A stretch of DNA of 23,021 nt from a virus. The stretch is taken from the IMG/VR virus record IMGVR_UViG_3300034418_011092, positions 1 to 23,021 of that record, one strand, 5' to 3'. Both the position numbers and the translations under genes were made by a program. Positions 7,672 to 15,880 of this stretch are shown in pieces (positions within the stretch are counted from its first letter, which is position 1; each line of letters begins with the position of its first letter). A model generated the notes under the pieces. The model did not search any database and was not told the DNA's origin. It saw only the letters and a program-made list of their open reading frames with translations.

Positions 7672-9537
7672 TTATTGAAAATACGGATCGAACCATCTCC
7701 AGTAGCCTTTGGCTTCTGGGTCAAGAGTTACTGCTTCTCTATGCACAGCGTATCTATTTATTCTAAATACATTGTGATAAAGAGTTACAAGGTCAGATAC
7801 ATCATTTTCCTCCATCCCTTCTGATTCAATTAGAGCTTTTAGTCTATATAGCTCAGTTTCTGATTTAGACTTAGACTCTGCAGCCTCAGCAGGGACCCTA
7901 CGCAAATCTTTTATTTCTTCGAGTAATCTCTCTATTACAAAGACAATTTCCCCTGGCGAGGTAAACTCGTCTATGTCTAACTTGGAGATCGCCATCTCAT
8001 TTCCTGTAGAGTCGCTTACAATTCTTTGGAAACCTACGTCGTCTAATGTACCCTTAAAGTTTGAGGAAATTGTTTGAGAAATCTTTTGCTTTTCAGAAGT
8101 TTCTTCAAAGTCAAATAGCTTCATCAGATCGGCTCCAAAGTCCATGTCTTCAGTTTCAGACATTGGGGCCTCTTCACCTTCTTGAGGAGGTGCTGCGCCC
8201 ATTCCGCCCATCTCTGGTGGCATTTCTTGCTTAACCAAAGAGGGAATATTGAGCTTTTCTCTTAGCCAATCGACATCTTCTACTGCATAACCAAGTGCAC
8301 CGAGCTGAGATAGAACCTGGACAATACGCACTGGGTCTTCGCGTTGCTTAAGATCCTCAAAGTTACGTACAAGACGCGGAGGATTTTTTCCAGGATAGTT
8401 GAGTTCAACAATCCATCGGACCAACGTAGAGTTAATTGTTTCATCAAGCTCTTCAGAAAACGCTTTAGCTTTGCGCATACGCACAGAGTCGGCGATTTGA
8501 TCGCGGGCGAATGAGCCAACACTTCCTGTCTCCTGGCCAACAGTTGTTTCGCCGTTAATCACAAAGCTAATTTGCTGATCAATATAGCTAACTAATTGAT
8601 CATATAGTTCCGGCCTTCCATTACTTTCCAGCCACTGAATATCCATCTCATCGGGCAAAACAATGGCGGTTTCTTGGCCCATTCTTTGAAGAGCGGTAAA
8701 TAACGCGTTCACTTCTTCTTCGGGTGTACCAAGACTAAATTTACCAACAGCTGTGGGCGTTGTATGTTTATCCGCGTATTGCAGCCAGAAATTAAGCAGA
8801 GTTCTTCTAAACTCGACAAGCGGATATAGTTGTCGGCCTAGGCCCGAACCATGCACGTCCATGAAATTACTATAGGCCCAGTGCCTATGTAATATCATCG
8901 ATCTAAGAGGAATTCCCATGCCCTCAACTGGCGAGAACATTGTAATAAGTCTAGGACTAATTGTCCCGTCTTCATTGAGCTTAAATAGGAACCTCCTAGG
9001 ATCCCGAATTTTAATCTCTGATGGAACAATATACTTCCCTTGCCTCATCCAGCAGATTTCTGCAATCGACATTCCTAGAATTATCGATTCGCACATTCCT
9101 CTGACAAATGTATCAAATCCAGAGTTCGTAGATACAAGGGCTTCTTTTCCATAAGACTGCCTTGTATTGCTGCCCATTCTATTGATTACTTGGCGAACAA
9201 ACTCGGCAACTTCTTCATCCTCAGGAGAATCAGAAGCGGGATAAACTTCCCAGTTTCTTTGTACAATTTCCCCTATAAGTTTTTCCCAAGCAGCGAGAAT
9301 TTGGCTATCATTAAATAGCCTCATGTATTTCTCAATAGCCCTAGGGCCACCACCACCCTCTTCTAGAAGGATGTCATCTCTACGAGGAAGGATTACTCCG
9401 CTGGTTAGATAAGGTGCTCCTGAATAGGAATACGGATCGGATTTATATCCGGCTAAATTACCTTGAGAAACTCCGAGGGAAAAATACCGGTCAAAAAACC
9501 CCGCCTTTATATGTCTCTTAGGATCTTTAGAGGTCAT
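7672..9537 (-). CDS. Portal protein, Mu gp29/DUF935 type
   Basis: A 621-aa protein. It forms the dodecameric ring at the capsid vertex through which DNA is packaged and ejected. Seen: the N-terminal portal wing region (WEKLIGEIVQRNWEVYP, residues 84-100), the GSGLGRQLYPLVEFRR segment (230-245) leading into NFWLQYADKHTTPTAVGKF (249-267), and the stem/crown segment GETTVGQETGSVGSFARDQI (329-348) with a long helix to about 380. These match the DUF935 portal family as I know it. A glycine/proline-rich acidic linker (about 437-465) is followed by a helical C-terminal extension to 621, longer than the family's usual size (about 500). The start at 9537 shares ATGA with a six-codon upstream frame and has no Shine-Dalgarno. 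GTTTAAAG lies 30 nt upstream. Terminase and capsid genes are not in the window. Confidence 0.9.
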   Translation of the reverse strand: MTSKDPKRHIKAGFFDRYFSLGVSQGNLAGYKSDPYSYSGAPYLTSGVILPRRDDILLEEGGGGPRAIEKYMRLFNDSQILAAWEKLIGEIVQRNWEVYPASDSPEDEEVAEFVRQVINRMGSNTRQSYGKEALVSTNSGFDTFVRGMCESIILGMSIAEICWMRQGKYIVPSEIKIRDPRRFLFKLNEDGTISPRLITMFSPVEGMGIPLRSMILHRHWAYSNFMDVHGSGLGRQLYPLVEFRRTLLNFWLQYADKHTTPTAVGKFSLGTPEEEVNALFTALQRMGQETAIVLPDEMDIQWLESNGRPELYDQLVSYIDQQISFVINGETTVGQETGSVGSFARDQIADSVRMRKAKAFSEELDETINSTLVRWIVELNYPGKNPPRLVRNFEDLKQREDPVRIVQVLSQLGALGYAVEDVDWLREKLNIPSLVKQEMPPEMGGMGAAPPQEGEEAPMSETEDMDFGADLMKLFDFEETSEKQKISQTISSNFKGTLDDVGFQRIVSDSTGNEMAISKLDIDEFTSPGEIVFVIERLLEEIKDLRRVPAEAAESKSKSETELYRLKALIESEGMEENDVSDLVTLYHNVFRINRYAVHREAVTLDPEAKGYWRWFDPYFQ

Positions 9538-9554
9538 TTGGTATTTTTAGACAT
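9534..9554 (-). CDS. Possible six-residue leader peptide before portal
   Basis: ATG at 9554 opens a frame encoding MSKNTK, whose TGA overlaps the portal ATG (ATGA). A purine-rich GAAGAA lies 3 nt upstream of this ATG, while the portal ATG itself has no SD. Ribosomes could load here and reinitiate on the portal. This is inference; so short a frame can arise by chance. Confidence 0.25.
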   Translation of the reverse strand: MSKNTK

Positions 9555-9567
9555 TATTCTTCAGTAT

Positions 9568-9575
9568 CTTTAAAC
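9568..9575 (-). promoter_or_regulatory. GTTTAAAG element upstream of portal
   Basis: Exact GTTTAAAG on the minus strand, 30 nt before the portal ATG. It lies in the 42-nt gap after the stop of the 58-aa gene. Inferred late-promoter core. Confidence 0.5.
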
Positions 9576-9579
9576 TTAG

Positions 9580-9756
9580 TTACTGCATAGCATCATCCAT
9601 TTTTGTAAGATCAACAAGTACAGTCTCTAAATCCATGAGTCGTTCTAGAAGTTCTTCTTTACATATCTTTCCTTCTTCCCATTCTTTGATGAGTTCGTCG
9701 GCTCCATCGACCATTACATTATACCCAGAGGTCAAGACATTAATTCCTTTTTCCAT
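9580..9756 (-). CDS. Small acidic helical protein, 58 aa
   Basis: The frame starts with ATG at 9756, inside the last 25 nt of the 321-aa gene, and ends with TAA at 9580. The product is acidic and mostly helical. Residues about 20-45 (ELIKEWEEGKICKEELLERL) follow a helix, a G-K-I turn, then E-E-helix pattern like SHOCT-type short helical hairpins. Function is unknown. The overlap with the preceding gene suggests translational coupling. A later ATG (M15) could be the true start but has no better ribosome site. It sits just before the portal, where small head or packaging accessory genes often occur; a role there is only a guess. Confidence 0.55.
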   Translation of the reverse strand: MEKGINVLTSGYNVMVDGADELIKEWEEGKICKEELLERLMDLETVLVDLTKMDDAMQ

Positions 9757-10697
9757 GATTCTTGTTCTTTGCTGATAGATTTGTAAAATTCTTTGTAAGT
9801 TTTACGCCATTTTTCGTCGTATTTCCTTACGTATTTGAAGTAGTTTTTTGACCAAGATTCTACGTCATATAAATCTTTATACTCATTAGGAACATTTTTT
9901 GAAAAGATAGACAGCTCAATTGCAAGGATTGCGCTAATAAAGTCTCCTCGTTTTAGGATCATTTGCTTTTCTAGCGCATCGATAGAGATATGTTTAAATT
10001 TTTCTCCTATCTCTTTAAAGAGAGGCGATTGCTTAATATCTAATCTCTTTTCTTCCTTTACTTTTTTAATTGTTTCTTGGTACGCGTTATCAAGTATATC
10101 CGCAATAAAGCTTGAGTTGAACTCAATATCTGTTTCGTTGTTAATCTCTCTCCAGAATTTTTTAAATGATTCATAACCTTTTACAATTGTGATATTTGAA
10201 TAGGATTGAAGCTTTTGCCTAATGTCTCTTTTTGCTACATCAGAGTAGTGGATGTCTTTGCTTTCTGGCCAGAAAGCACTACGTTGAGCCAAAGAGTTTG
10301 CCCATAAAAACGTGGTTAGGAGCTTTTTAATTCTAGAATCAGCGAGATCTTTTTTTGGAATATCATCGATGTCCTCTATTGCTCTTTTCCAGTCATAAAA
10401 TACATCTAGGGCCTTATTTTCTGCAGCGCAGTACACCGGAGTTTTTGCAAGTTTGCCGATATGCTGTTCACCAAGTTCTCCGTACCCTGTGATGTCGTTA
10501 ATAAGCACGTCGTCTTCCGACATACTCTGCGATGTAATTACCCTAGGTTTCTGGACATTTTTTATCTGCGCATTAAACTCATGTAACCACCTCTCGTGGG
10601 AGATCTGCTGCTCTGTCTTCCAGCGATCGTGCGCAAGAATCTTATCAAGAAGCTCTTCTTTAAGATTACTTAATGCTAGAATCTCCAGAGTTTGCAT
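9732..10697 (-). CDS. Unknown helical protein, 321 aa
   Basis: I do not recognise a family. The protein is rich in K, E, W and aromatic residues and looks mainly alpha-helical, with charged segments such as KKVKEEKRLDIKQ near residue 210 and a very basic, tryptophan-dotted C-terminus (KWRKTYKEFYKSISKEQESW, about 296-315). No signal peptide, membrane segment or catalytic motif is apparent. I chose the ATG at 10697; an in-frame TTG nine bases upstream is possible but less likely. The start overlaps the end of the LOG-like gene by 32 nt and the end overlaps the 58-aa gene by 25 nt, so the three minus-strand genes form one tightly packed operon led from the 11155-11162 element. Confidence 0.75.
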   Translation of the reverse strand: MQTLEILALSNLKEELLDKILAHDRWKTEQQISHERWLHEFNAQIKNVQKPRVITSQSMSEDDVLINDITGYGELGEQHIGKLAKTPVYCAAENKALDVFYDWKRAIEDIDDIPKKDLADSRIKKLLTTFLWANSLAQRSAFWPESKDIHYSDVAKRDIRQKLQSYSNITIVKGYESFKKFWREINNETDIEFNSSFIADILDNAYQETIKKVKEEKRLDIKQSPLFKEIGEKFKHISIDALEKQMILKRGDFISAILAIELSIFSKNVPNEYKDLYDVESWSKNYFKYVRKYDEKWRKTYKEFYKSISKEQESWKKELMS

Positions 10698-11133
10698 CGG
10701 TTGCAAGTTTGCGTAATTTTACATCTATAAAGCTAATTATATCACGATAGTTCCAGCAGTTGTCAATCTTGTTAAATAATTTATGATCGATTCGCCCGAG
10801 GTCCATGCCCGCTGTCATAAGCCGATTTACATCATCCCAGCAATTGCTTCCTGCTTCGTCGAATAAAAATATTCTCTTATCATCTTCTATTTCTTGCTTT
10901 TCTAAAAATCCGAGCACATTGAAAAAGTGAGATAGCATCGGAAGATCCCAACCAGCAAAGACTATAAAGTCCGAGGACTTAATCGTAGCTTCTGTAATCG
11001 ACTGTCTACTCTTAACCTCTATGTTTTCCTTTTCCGTTAAAATTTGCTCTAAATGAACAACCATTTTGTTTAAGTCAGATACCGTATCTACGGATCTTGC
11101 CCTAATAATTGTTACAGAGATCTTACTTGACAT
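10666..11133 (-). CDS. LOG/SLOG-like Rossmann-fold protein, degenerate motif
   Basis: 155 aa. The second half follows the layout of LOG-family (cytokinin-type phosphoribohydrolase, formerly annotated as lysine decarboxylase) and related SLOG nucleotide-binding proteins. It has a hydrophobic strand (SDFIVFAGW, 54-62), a helix (LPMLSHFFNVLGFLEK, 64-79), a strand (KRIFLFDEAG, 86-95), then WDDVNRLMTAGMDLGRID (99-116) and a closing helix. The diagnostic PGGxGTxxE motif is replaced by AGWDLPMLSH, so the family's usual phosphate-binding and catalytic residues are missing. I infer a nucleotide- or metabolite-binding relative without the standard activity; a divergent fold match is also possible. It leads the minus-strand operon and has GTTTAAAG 21 nt upstream, divergent from the 1288-aa gene. 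Confidence 0.55.
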   Translation of the reverse strand: MSSKISVTIIRARSVDTVSDLNKMVVHLEQILTEKENIEVKSRQSITEATIKSSDFIVFAGWDLPMLSHFFNVLGFLEKQEIEDDKRIFLFDEAGSNCWDDVNRLMTAGMDLGRIDHKLFNKIDNCWNYRDIISFIDVKLRKLATDANSGDSSIK

Positions 11134-11154
11134 AGTTTAGTTTAAGCTACAAAG

Positions 11155-11162
11155 CTTTAAAC
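11155..11162 (-). promoter_or_regulatory. GTTTAAAG element of the left-going operon
   Basis: Exact GTTTAAAG on the minus strand, 21 nt before the ATG at 11133. With the plus-strand copy at 11168-11175 it forms CTTTAAAC-CTAAA-GTTTAAAG, a perfect 8-bp inverted repeat with a 5-nt spacer. Confidence 0.5.
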
Positions 11163-11167
11163 CTAAA

Positions 11168-11175
11168 GTTTAAAG
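11168..11175 (+). promoter_or_regulatory. GTTTAAAG element of the right-going operon
   Basis: Exact GTTTAAAG, 20 nt before the ATG at 11196. It overlaps a second near copy (GTTTAAAA, 11175-11182). It is back to back with the minus-strand copy, so both operons could be fired from one 21-bp site. Confidence 0.5.
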
Positions 11176-11195
11176 TTTAAAAAAAGCTTCTTGAT

Positions 11196-14100
11196 ATGTT
11201 ATCTGCACTAACACAAAGACAGTTGGAATCAGTTTTTGTCAATCTACCCAGAATTATCGAGGATGCTTTTAAGTCTTACGAGCTAAAAGAAGGCGCTTTT
11301 GAAGTCAGAGCAGAAAAAGAGCTATATAATGAACTGTATTTAGACTTAATAAATACTGTATTTGAAAGGATAGAAGGAGAACAACCTATAAGAATCCTTC
11401 CGTTTTACAATAAGCTCTTATTTATTACAATAAAATTAAATTTTAACACCGAGCGATTTTTAAGTTTATTAAAGTTAATCGAAGTTGGAGTAATAGCCTA
11501 TCTGGATAGAGAGGGCATTAAAAATACAAATATAGAGCAATCTTTTTTAAGATACATAGAGAGCATCTCTAATGCAATAAAAACAAGAGATATATTTTTA
11601 AAAGGAACTAATGTTGACGAGTTAATACAAATAATCGATGAATACGCTCCGTCTACAGCAATTGTAAACCGGACAATTGCCGCCAGTAGACTGGATGGTA
11701 GAAGAATATATTCGTTATTCAGTAAAGATTTTTATTGGGAGTATCAGAAGAAGCAAAATCAAAAAAGCGAAGTTTTTTCTGGTATTAGAAAAACGGTCTA
11801 TAATAATAAGCTATACCTCCTTAACCAAGGGATCGCAATACCAAGTTATGACTCATTTGACGATGAAGAGTGGGGAGAGTATACTTCAAAGTATTTAATA
11901 AAGTCAAAAACTTTTAACGAAAAGCTCAATAGCAACCTAAAAACATATATAAGTAATGCGCTAAAAACTTCAAAGGACATAAACTCAAGCATATCCGATT
12001 CTAAGGTAGAACAGTTAGAATCTAATATTACTTACGATCAGAAAGATTTAAAATCAAGCTTTGGAGGAGCTGGGGAAAACGTAGTAGAAAATGTAATTTT
12101 ACTCAAGACAATTTTAAAATATTTTGGAAATTCTCAAGCTTCTCCGGTGGGTAGCGTAGACTACATTTCTTTGCTATGCGAATATTTATACGCGTTTTGC
12201 TTTGGAAGAAAAATAAACGGAGGATTTTCTGATGTAGGAGGAACGAGTCTTTTAGGAGATTTTAATACGTTATTTTCTTACGGCTCTAATGTAAACAAAA
12301 TAGCGGGGTTAAAATTTTTAGAAGGATTCAAGTCTTTGAAATCTTTTAGTCAAAACCTAGATCTTCCTTTAGATATTGAAATCAAAGAAGAAAAAGAAAA
12401 ATTAATCTACTCAGCGATATATAATCCAATTTATGCAAAGTATATCTCTGGGATAAAGGATAGGTATATTGCAGAAGATCGAAATCCTTATATCAAAGAG
12501 GTCGGTGTAGATTTGATTTTATTTGGATTAGAGACTATACTTCAAACTGCTAATAGACTCGGAGATACAATCGAGGCAATTAAAATTAGCTTAGATCAAT
12601 CAGGAATACTGCCAGGATACGAAGGCTTAGGACCCATCTCTATTCAAATAGAAGAATTTAGCAAGGTATTTATTACTACATCTGAGCTAGATACAAAGTA
12701 CGCTAACTCTAAGATACTTCCAGGATTTAATGGGCTACTTAAGTATTTAGTTTCTTCTTATCAGAAATTATCGGACACCGTTATCTATCCCTCATTTACT
12801 TCGGAATCTTTAGAAAATTTTAATGAGTGGGGAAGAGAAGTAGAAAATGCTCTAGGAAGACTGATATCAAATATCAAAAACTTAGGATATAGTCCAGGTA
12901 ACTTCGTGCCTAACATCTCATTTAAATACTCGGCAAAAGATAGAGAGATAGTTATAGATCAGTTAAGATCTCTTAATTTTCAAGAGAATGAAATAAATAA
13001 GTTTTTGTCAGTAGAAAGTTTTGAGGAACTGTTGTCAATATTTTCTCCTATAACAGATTCTTTAGATCAAGTTTCCTTCTTTAAAGGATACGAACTAACT
13101 CAGCTTATATACGAATTTGGTGGAGAAAGCGCCGTAGATAATTACCTATCTTATTTGTATTCTCAGGATGAAAATGGATTACTGAGAGTATTGAATAATA
13201 CGTTAAAGAACAAAAACAAGGTGTCTATTTATAATGAAAATAGATTTGGTAAGTTAGTGGGTTTATTGATTAATTTAACTTTTGCAATAGATCCCGATCA
13301 ATTAGCTTTATTTAAAGATTATCTTTCTGGAAGTAACTTGGATCTATTTAAATCAATCGAGTTTTTATTGCAAAACAGAAATGCAAATATTTTGTTAGAT
13401 AAAGATAATATCGAAATTTTAGCTCCTTTAGTAGAATCTTTAATTTATGGAAGATCGATATTTGGATATAATTCTTACTCTATTGGATATGGTGTTGCGG
13501 ATAGAGAAGCTCCTCTTGCTTTACAACAATTAGAAGATTTAATAGACAAAGATTTAGGAAGAGCATCAATACCTCTCCTGCGTAATCTTTTTGATAAGTT
13601 TAACGGATTATCAGTTAAAGAGCTCATTAAGATAATCGGGCCGGGCTCTTTCAACACAGAATATGGTCAATTAGTAAATGGATATGAAGGTGGTAAGCTA
13701 ACAAAGCTTATTAACTATGCCTATTTTAGTGGGTTATTGCACAGAATTAGTTATTATACAAACTCTTACCAAGTACCTAATTTTTACATCTCTCCTGACG
13801 TTTCAATTAGGCTCGATCAATTTTTAGTAATACTTGAGAGCATAAAAGATCTTTTAAATATTGTATTGACAAATCTTTCTGGCTCAATTGAGTTTCCGTT
13901 TGAAGACACAAACTCAAATCTTTATTCCTTTGAGAACATATTTAATACTCAAAATAAAAAGATAGAAGAAATTTCAAAAATTGTAAGAAATTTAGTACCT
14001 ATTAATAGAGACATTTCAAACATAGCCTCTCCGAGCATTAATGGCGAAGCGATTATTGTAGGAGCACCTGGCACCGGAAACTCTCCGATACCAGAATCAA

Positions 14101-15062
14101 TACCTATTGAAAACTCAATTACTCCAGAACAAGCTAGTCAATTATCCACTGTTATCTCTAGAGACTACTCATTTATCTCTGATAAAAAATTTAATAGCAC
14201 ATCAGAATCAGATATAATTAACAAGTTTGTTAAGTTTATTGAAAAAAGTAGGAAAATCTCAAAGTTAAATAGTGGTCAGTCTTTAATTAGCGAAAATATT
14301 ATCACAGAAGAAAATTCTAATTTACTTAAAAACCCCACCACGACGCAAGAAGACAAACCTTTGGTTTCCCTTGGAGATGATAAAAATGTCGAAGGTATGC
14401 TTCCTGCATTTTATACATCGACACCCTTTTCAGAAGGCGTAGAAAAAGACCAAGAAGATCTTCTTATTTCTAAAAAATTAATTTCAAAATTTGATCCATT
14501 AGAATCTTGTAAAAAGTTCGGAGGAGAAAATTGCGAAGATAGGGTGCAAACTAATATAAATACGTGCGGCGCAATAACAAATTCTGCCATATACCCAGAA
14601 AAAGACACAGCGCCGGTTTCTACGGTGTTAAATGGAAGCGTTCCTATCGATAGACCTTTGGGCTCTTCTGATCCTCAAACAAGACTATCTAATGTTTTCA
14701 TTCCTAATGGAAAAAATAACAAACCAGGATATTTTGATCTTTTAGGAGATGGTGTAAAAATAACTACTAACTCAGAGCCGGTACGATTGAACATAGACGC
14801 GGAGCCTTATGTATTTAAAAAAGAATCTTCTTTGGACAAAGAGGGTTTATTATCTCAGTACTATAGCTCAGAGTTCGGATTAATTGAGGCGATTAAAGCT
14901 GGGTGGGAAAAAGACGATCCATTTAACTGTTCATTACTCGAGGACCCATATGCGTACCAAGCATGCATGAACTTATTAAAATGTAAAAAATTTAAAAGAG
15001 AAAAAGGAATGTCCGTATTAAAATTCTGTCCTAAGACTCTTGCAGGAGGGTTATTGAAGTGA
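11196..15062 (+). CDS. Very large unknown protein, probably a virion component, 1288 aa
   Basis: I do not recognise a family. Most of the 1288 residues are I/L/K/N/S-rich and appear helical with few aromatic clusters. Two related segments near residues 471-520 share I-L-P-G-[YF]-x-G-L, followed by a helix. The last 190 residues differ: they are rich in cysteine (about 1105-1130 has C-K-K-F-G-G-x-N-C; the extreme C-terminus has several C-x-K/C-x-x-L pairs), P, D and S. Many long unknown phage genes next to fibre genes are baseplate or tail-tip proteins, and that is my inference from position. It leads a plus-strand operon behind a GTTTAAAG element. Its TGA overlaps the GTG of the next gene (GTGA), so the two are coupled. 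The start is ATG without a clear SD. Confidence 0.75.
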   Translation: MLSALTQRQLESVFVNLPRIIEDAFKSYELKEGAFEVRAEKELYNELYLDLINTVFERIEGEQPIRILPFYNKLLFITIKLNFNTERFLSLLKLIEVGVIAYLDREGIKNTNIEQSFLRYIESISNAIKTRDIFLKGTNVDELIQIIDEYAPSTAIVNRTIAASRLDGRRIYSLFSKDFYWEYQKKQNQKSEVFSGIRKTVYNNKLYLLNQGIAIPSYDSFDDEEWGEYTSKYLIKSKTFNEKLNSNLKTYISNALKTSKDINSSISDSKVEQLESNITYDQKDLKSSFGGAGENVVENVILLKTILKYFGNSQASPVGSVDYISLLCEYLYAFCFGRKINGGFSDVGGTSLLGDFNTLFSYGSNVNKIAGLKFLEGFKSLKSFSQNLDLPLDIEIKEEKEKLIYSAIYNPIYAKYISGIKDRYIAEDRNPYIKEVGVDLILFGLETILQTANRLGDTIEAIKISLDQSGILPGYEGLGPISIQIEEFSKVFITTSELDTKYANSKILPGFNGLLKYLVSSYQKLSDTVIYPSFTSESLENFNEWGREVENALGRLISNIKNLGYSPGNFVPNISFKYSAKDREIVIDQLRSLNFQENEINKFLSVESFEELLSIFSPITDSLDQVSFFKGYELTQLIYEFGGESAVDNYLSYLYSQDENGLLRVLNNTLKNKNKVSIYNENRFGKLVGLLINLTFAIDPDQLALFKDYLSGSNLDLFKSIEFLLQNRNANILLDKDNIEILAPLVESLIYGRSIFGYNSYSIGYGVADREAPLALQQLEDLIDKDLGRASIPLLRNLFDKFNGLSVKELIKIIGPGSFNTEYGQLVNGYEGGKLTKLINYAYFSGLLHRISYYTNSYQVPNFYISPDVSIRLDQFLVILESIKDLLNIVLTNLSGSIEFPFEDTNSNLYSFENIFNTQNKKIEEISKIVRNLVPINRDISNIASPSINGEAIIVGAPGTGNSPIPESIPIENSITPEQASQLSTVISRDYSFISDKKFNSTSESDIINKFVKFIEKSRKISKLNSGQSLISENIITEENSNLLKNPTTTQEDKPLVSLGDDKNVEGMLPAFYTSTPFSEGVEKDQEDLLISKKLISKFDPLESCKKFGGENCEDRVQTNINTCGAITNSAIYPEKDTAPVSTVLNGSVPIDRPLGSSDPQTRLSNVFIPNGKNNKPGYFDLLGDGVKITTNSEPVRLNIDAEPYVFKKESSLDKEGLLSQYYSSEFGLIEAIKAGWEKDDPFNCSLLEDPYAYQACMNLLKCKKFKREKGMSVLKFCPKTLAGGLLK
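15044..15050 (+). promoter_or_regulatory. Strong ribosome-binding site that decides the GTG start of the LRR gene
   Basis: AGGAGGG lies 8 nt before GTG at 15059, inside the end of the 1288-aa gene. The next in-frame ATG is about 92 codons downstream, so GTG is taken as the start. Confidence 0.8.
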
Positions 15063-15880
15063 AAATATCCACGAACTTTTTAATAGAAGAAGAAGGACTT
15101 GTATTTCTTCCTTTTGATAAAAAACAGACCAGGTCTTTTAATTATGTGAGATTTGAAGATCAAGAATTAGTTTCAAATGACATAGTTAAATTACAAAAAC
15201 AAAAAACTAACTCTGCACGAATTTCTATTGATACGCAAGATATCTCTATAAAAGAGTTAAAACTAACGAACCAAAATATATTAACTTGGGATGATTTATG
15301 GATTGATAACTTCGATGGAAGTAGTATTGATCCTATGATCGAATCAATTAACCTTCAAAGAAATTCTTTACTTTACGTAAACTTTAATTTAAAAAGAGAT
15401 AAGTTAAGATTTTTAAACTTAGAAGGTAACGCAAATCTGAAAACTTTTATAGGAACAGAGTTGAATGCTTTAGAAGTCTTAGATTTAAGTAATTGCATAA
15501 ACCTAGAGTCTGTAAATCTAGGGTTGTCTAAGAATATTAGGATGTTAAGTTTAAAGAATTGTAGGTTAACTGAAGCTGGGCTAGAACAGGTACTATCCTC
15601 TTTTATCCCTACAAAAACTGCTTCTGCAAACATTAGACCAGGATCTTTACCTCCCTTTAGAAAGCTCTATGAAACTCTTCTAGATCTTAGGGGTAATGAC
15701 ATAAATTGGGGGAATAGAAGAATAGCTTCTAAAATAAGATTATTAGTTACAAACAATTGGTTGGTTTTATGGGATAACCCTCCGCCCACAAGCGTAATTC
15801 CTATTCAAATGTACGCATTTTTCCCTAAGAATATAAAGGACACAGAAATTTCTCGGTATTATGGCAGACCTTCGCTCTAG
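15059..15880 (+). CDS. Leucine-rich-repeat protein
   Basis: 273 aa, starting with GTG. Leucine-rich repeats are plainly visible: LKLTNQNI (67-74), LRFLNLEGNANLKTF (116-130), LEVLDLSNCINLESV (138-152), IRMLSLKNCRL (160-170) and LLDLRGNDI (207-215). The flanks at 1-60 and 240-273 are not repeats; the C-terminus is proline/aromatic-rich. LRRs form curved solenoids that bind proteins and are rare in phage virion genes. The gene is translationally coupled (GTGA) to the 1288-aa gene and overlaps the fibre gene downstream by 20 nt. I infer a fibre-attached, tail-tip or host-binding adapter; a cytoplasmic effector of the host cannot be excluded. Confidence 0.8.
   Translation: MKISTNFLIEEEGLVFLPFDKKQTRSFNYVRFEDQELVSNDIVKLQKQKTNSARISIDTQDISIKELKLTNQNILTWDDLWIDNFDGSSIDPMIESINLQRNSLLYVNFNLKRDKLRFLNLEGNANLKTFIGTELNALEVLDLSNCINLESVNLGLSKNIRMLSLKNCRLTEAGLEQVLSSFIPTKTASANIRPGSLPPFRKLYETLLDLRGNDINWGNRRIASKIRLLVTNNWLVLWDNPPPTSVIPIQMYAFFPKNIKDTEISRYYGRPSL

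Noticed and set aside
10698-10706. TTG start for the 321-aa protein
   Set aside because: An ATG lies nine bases further in with equally poor SD; ATG preferred.
10666-11133. Naming this gene lysine decarboxylase
   Set aside because: The old annotation for the family is wrong for LOG proteins and the catalytic PGGxGT motif is absent.
15549-15556. GTTTAAAG inside the LRR gene as a promoter for the fibre gene
   Set aside because: It lies about 300 nt before the next start, in coding sequence, unlike the 18-39 nt spacing of all others; treated as chance.
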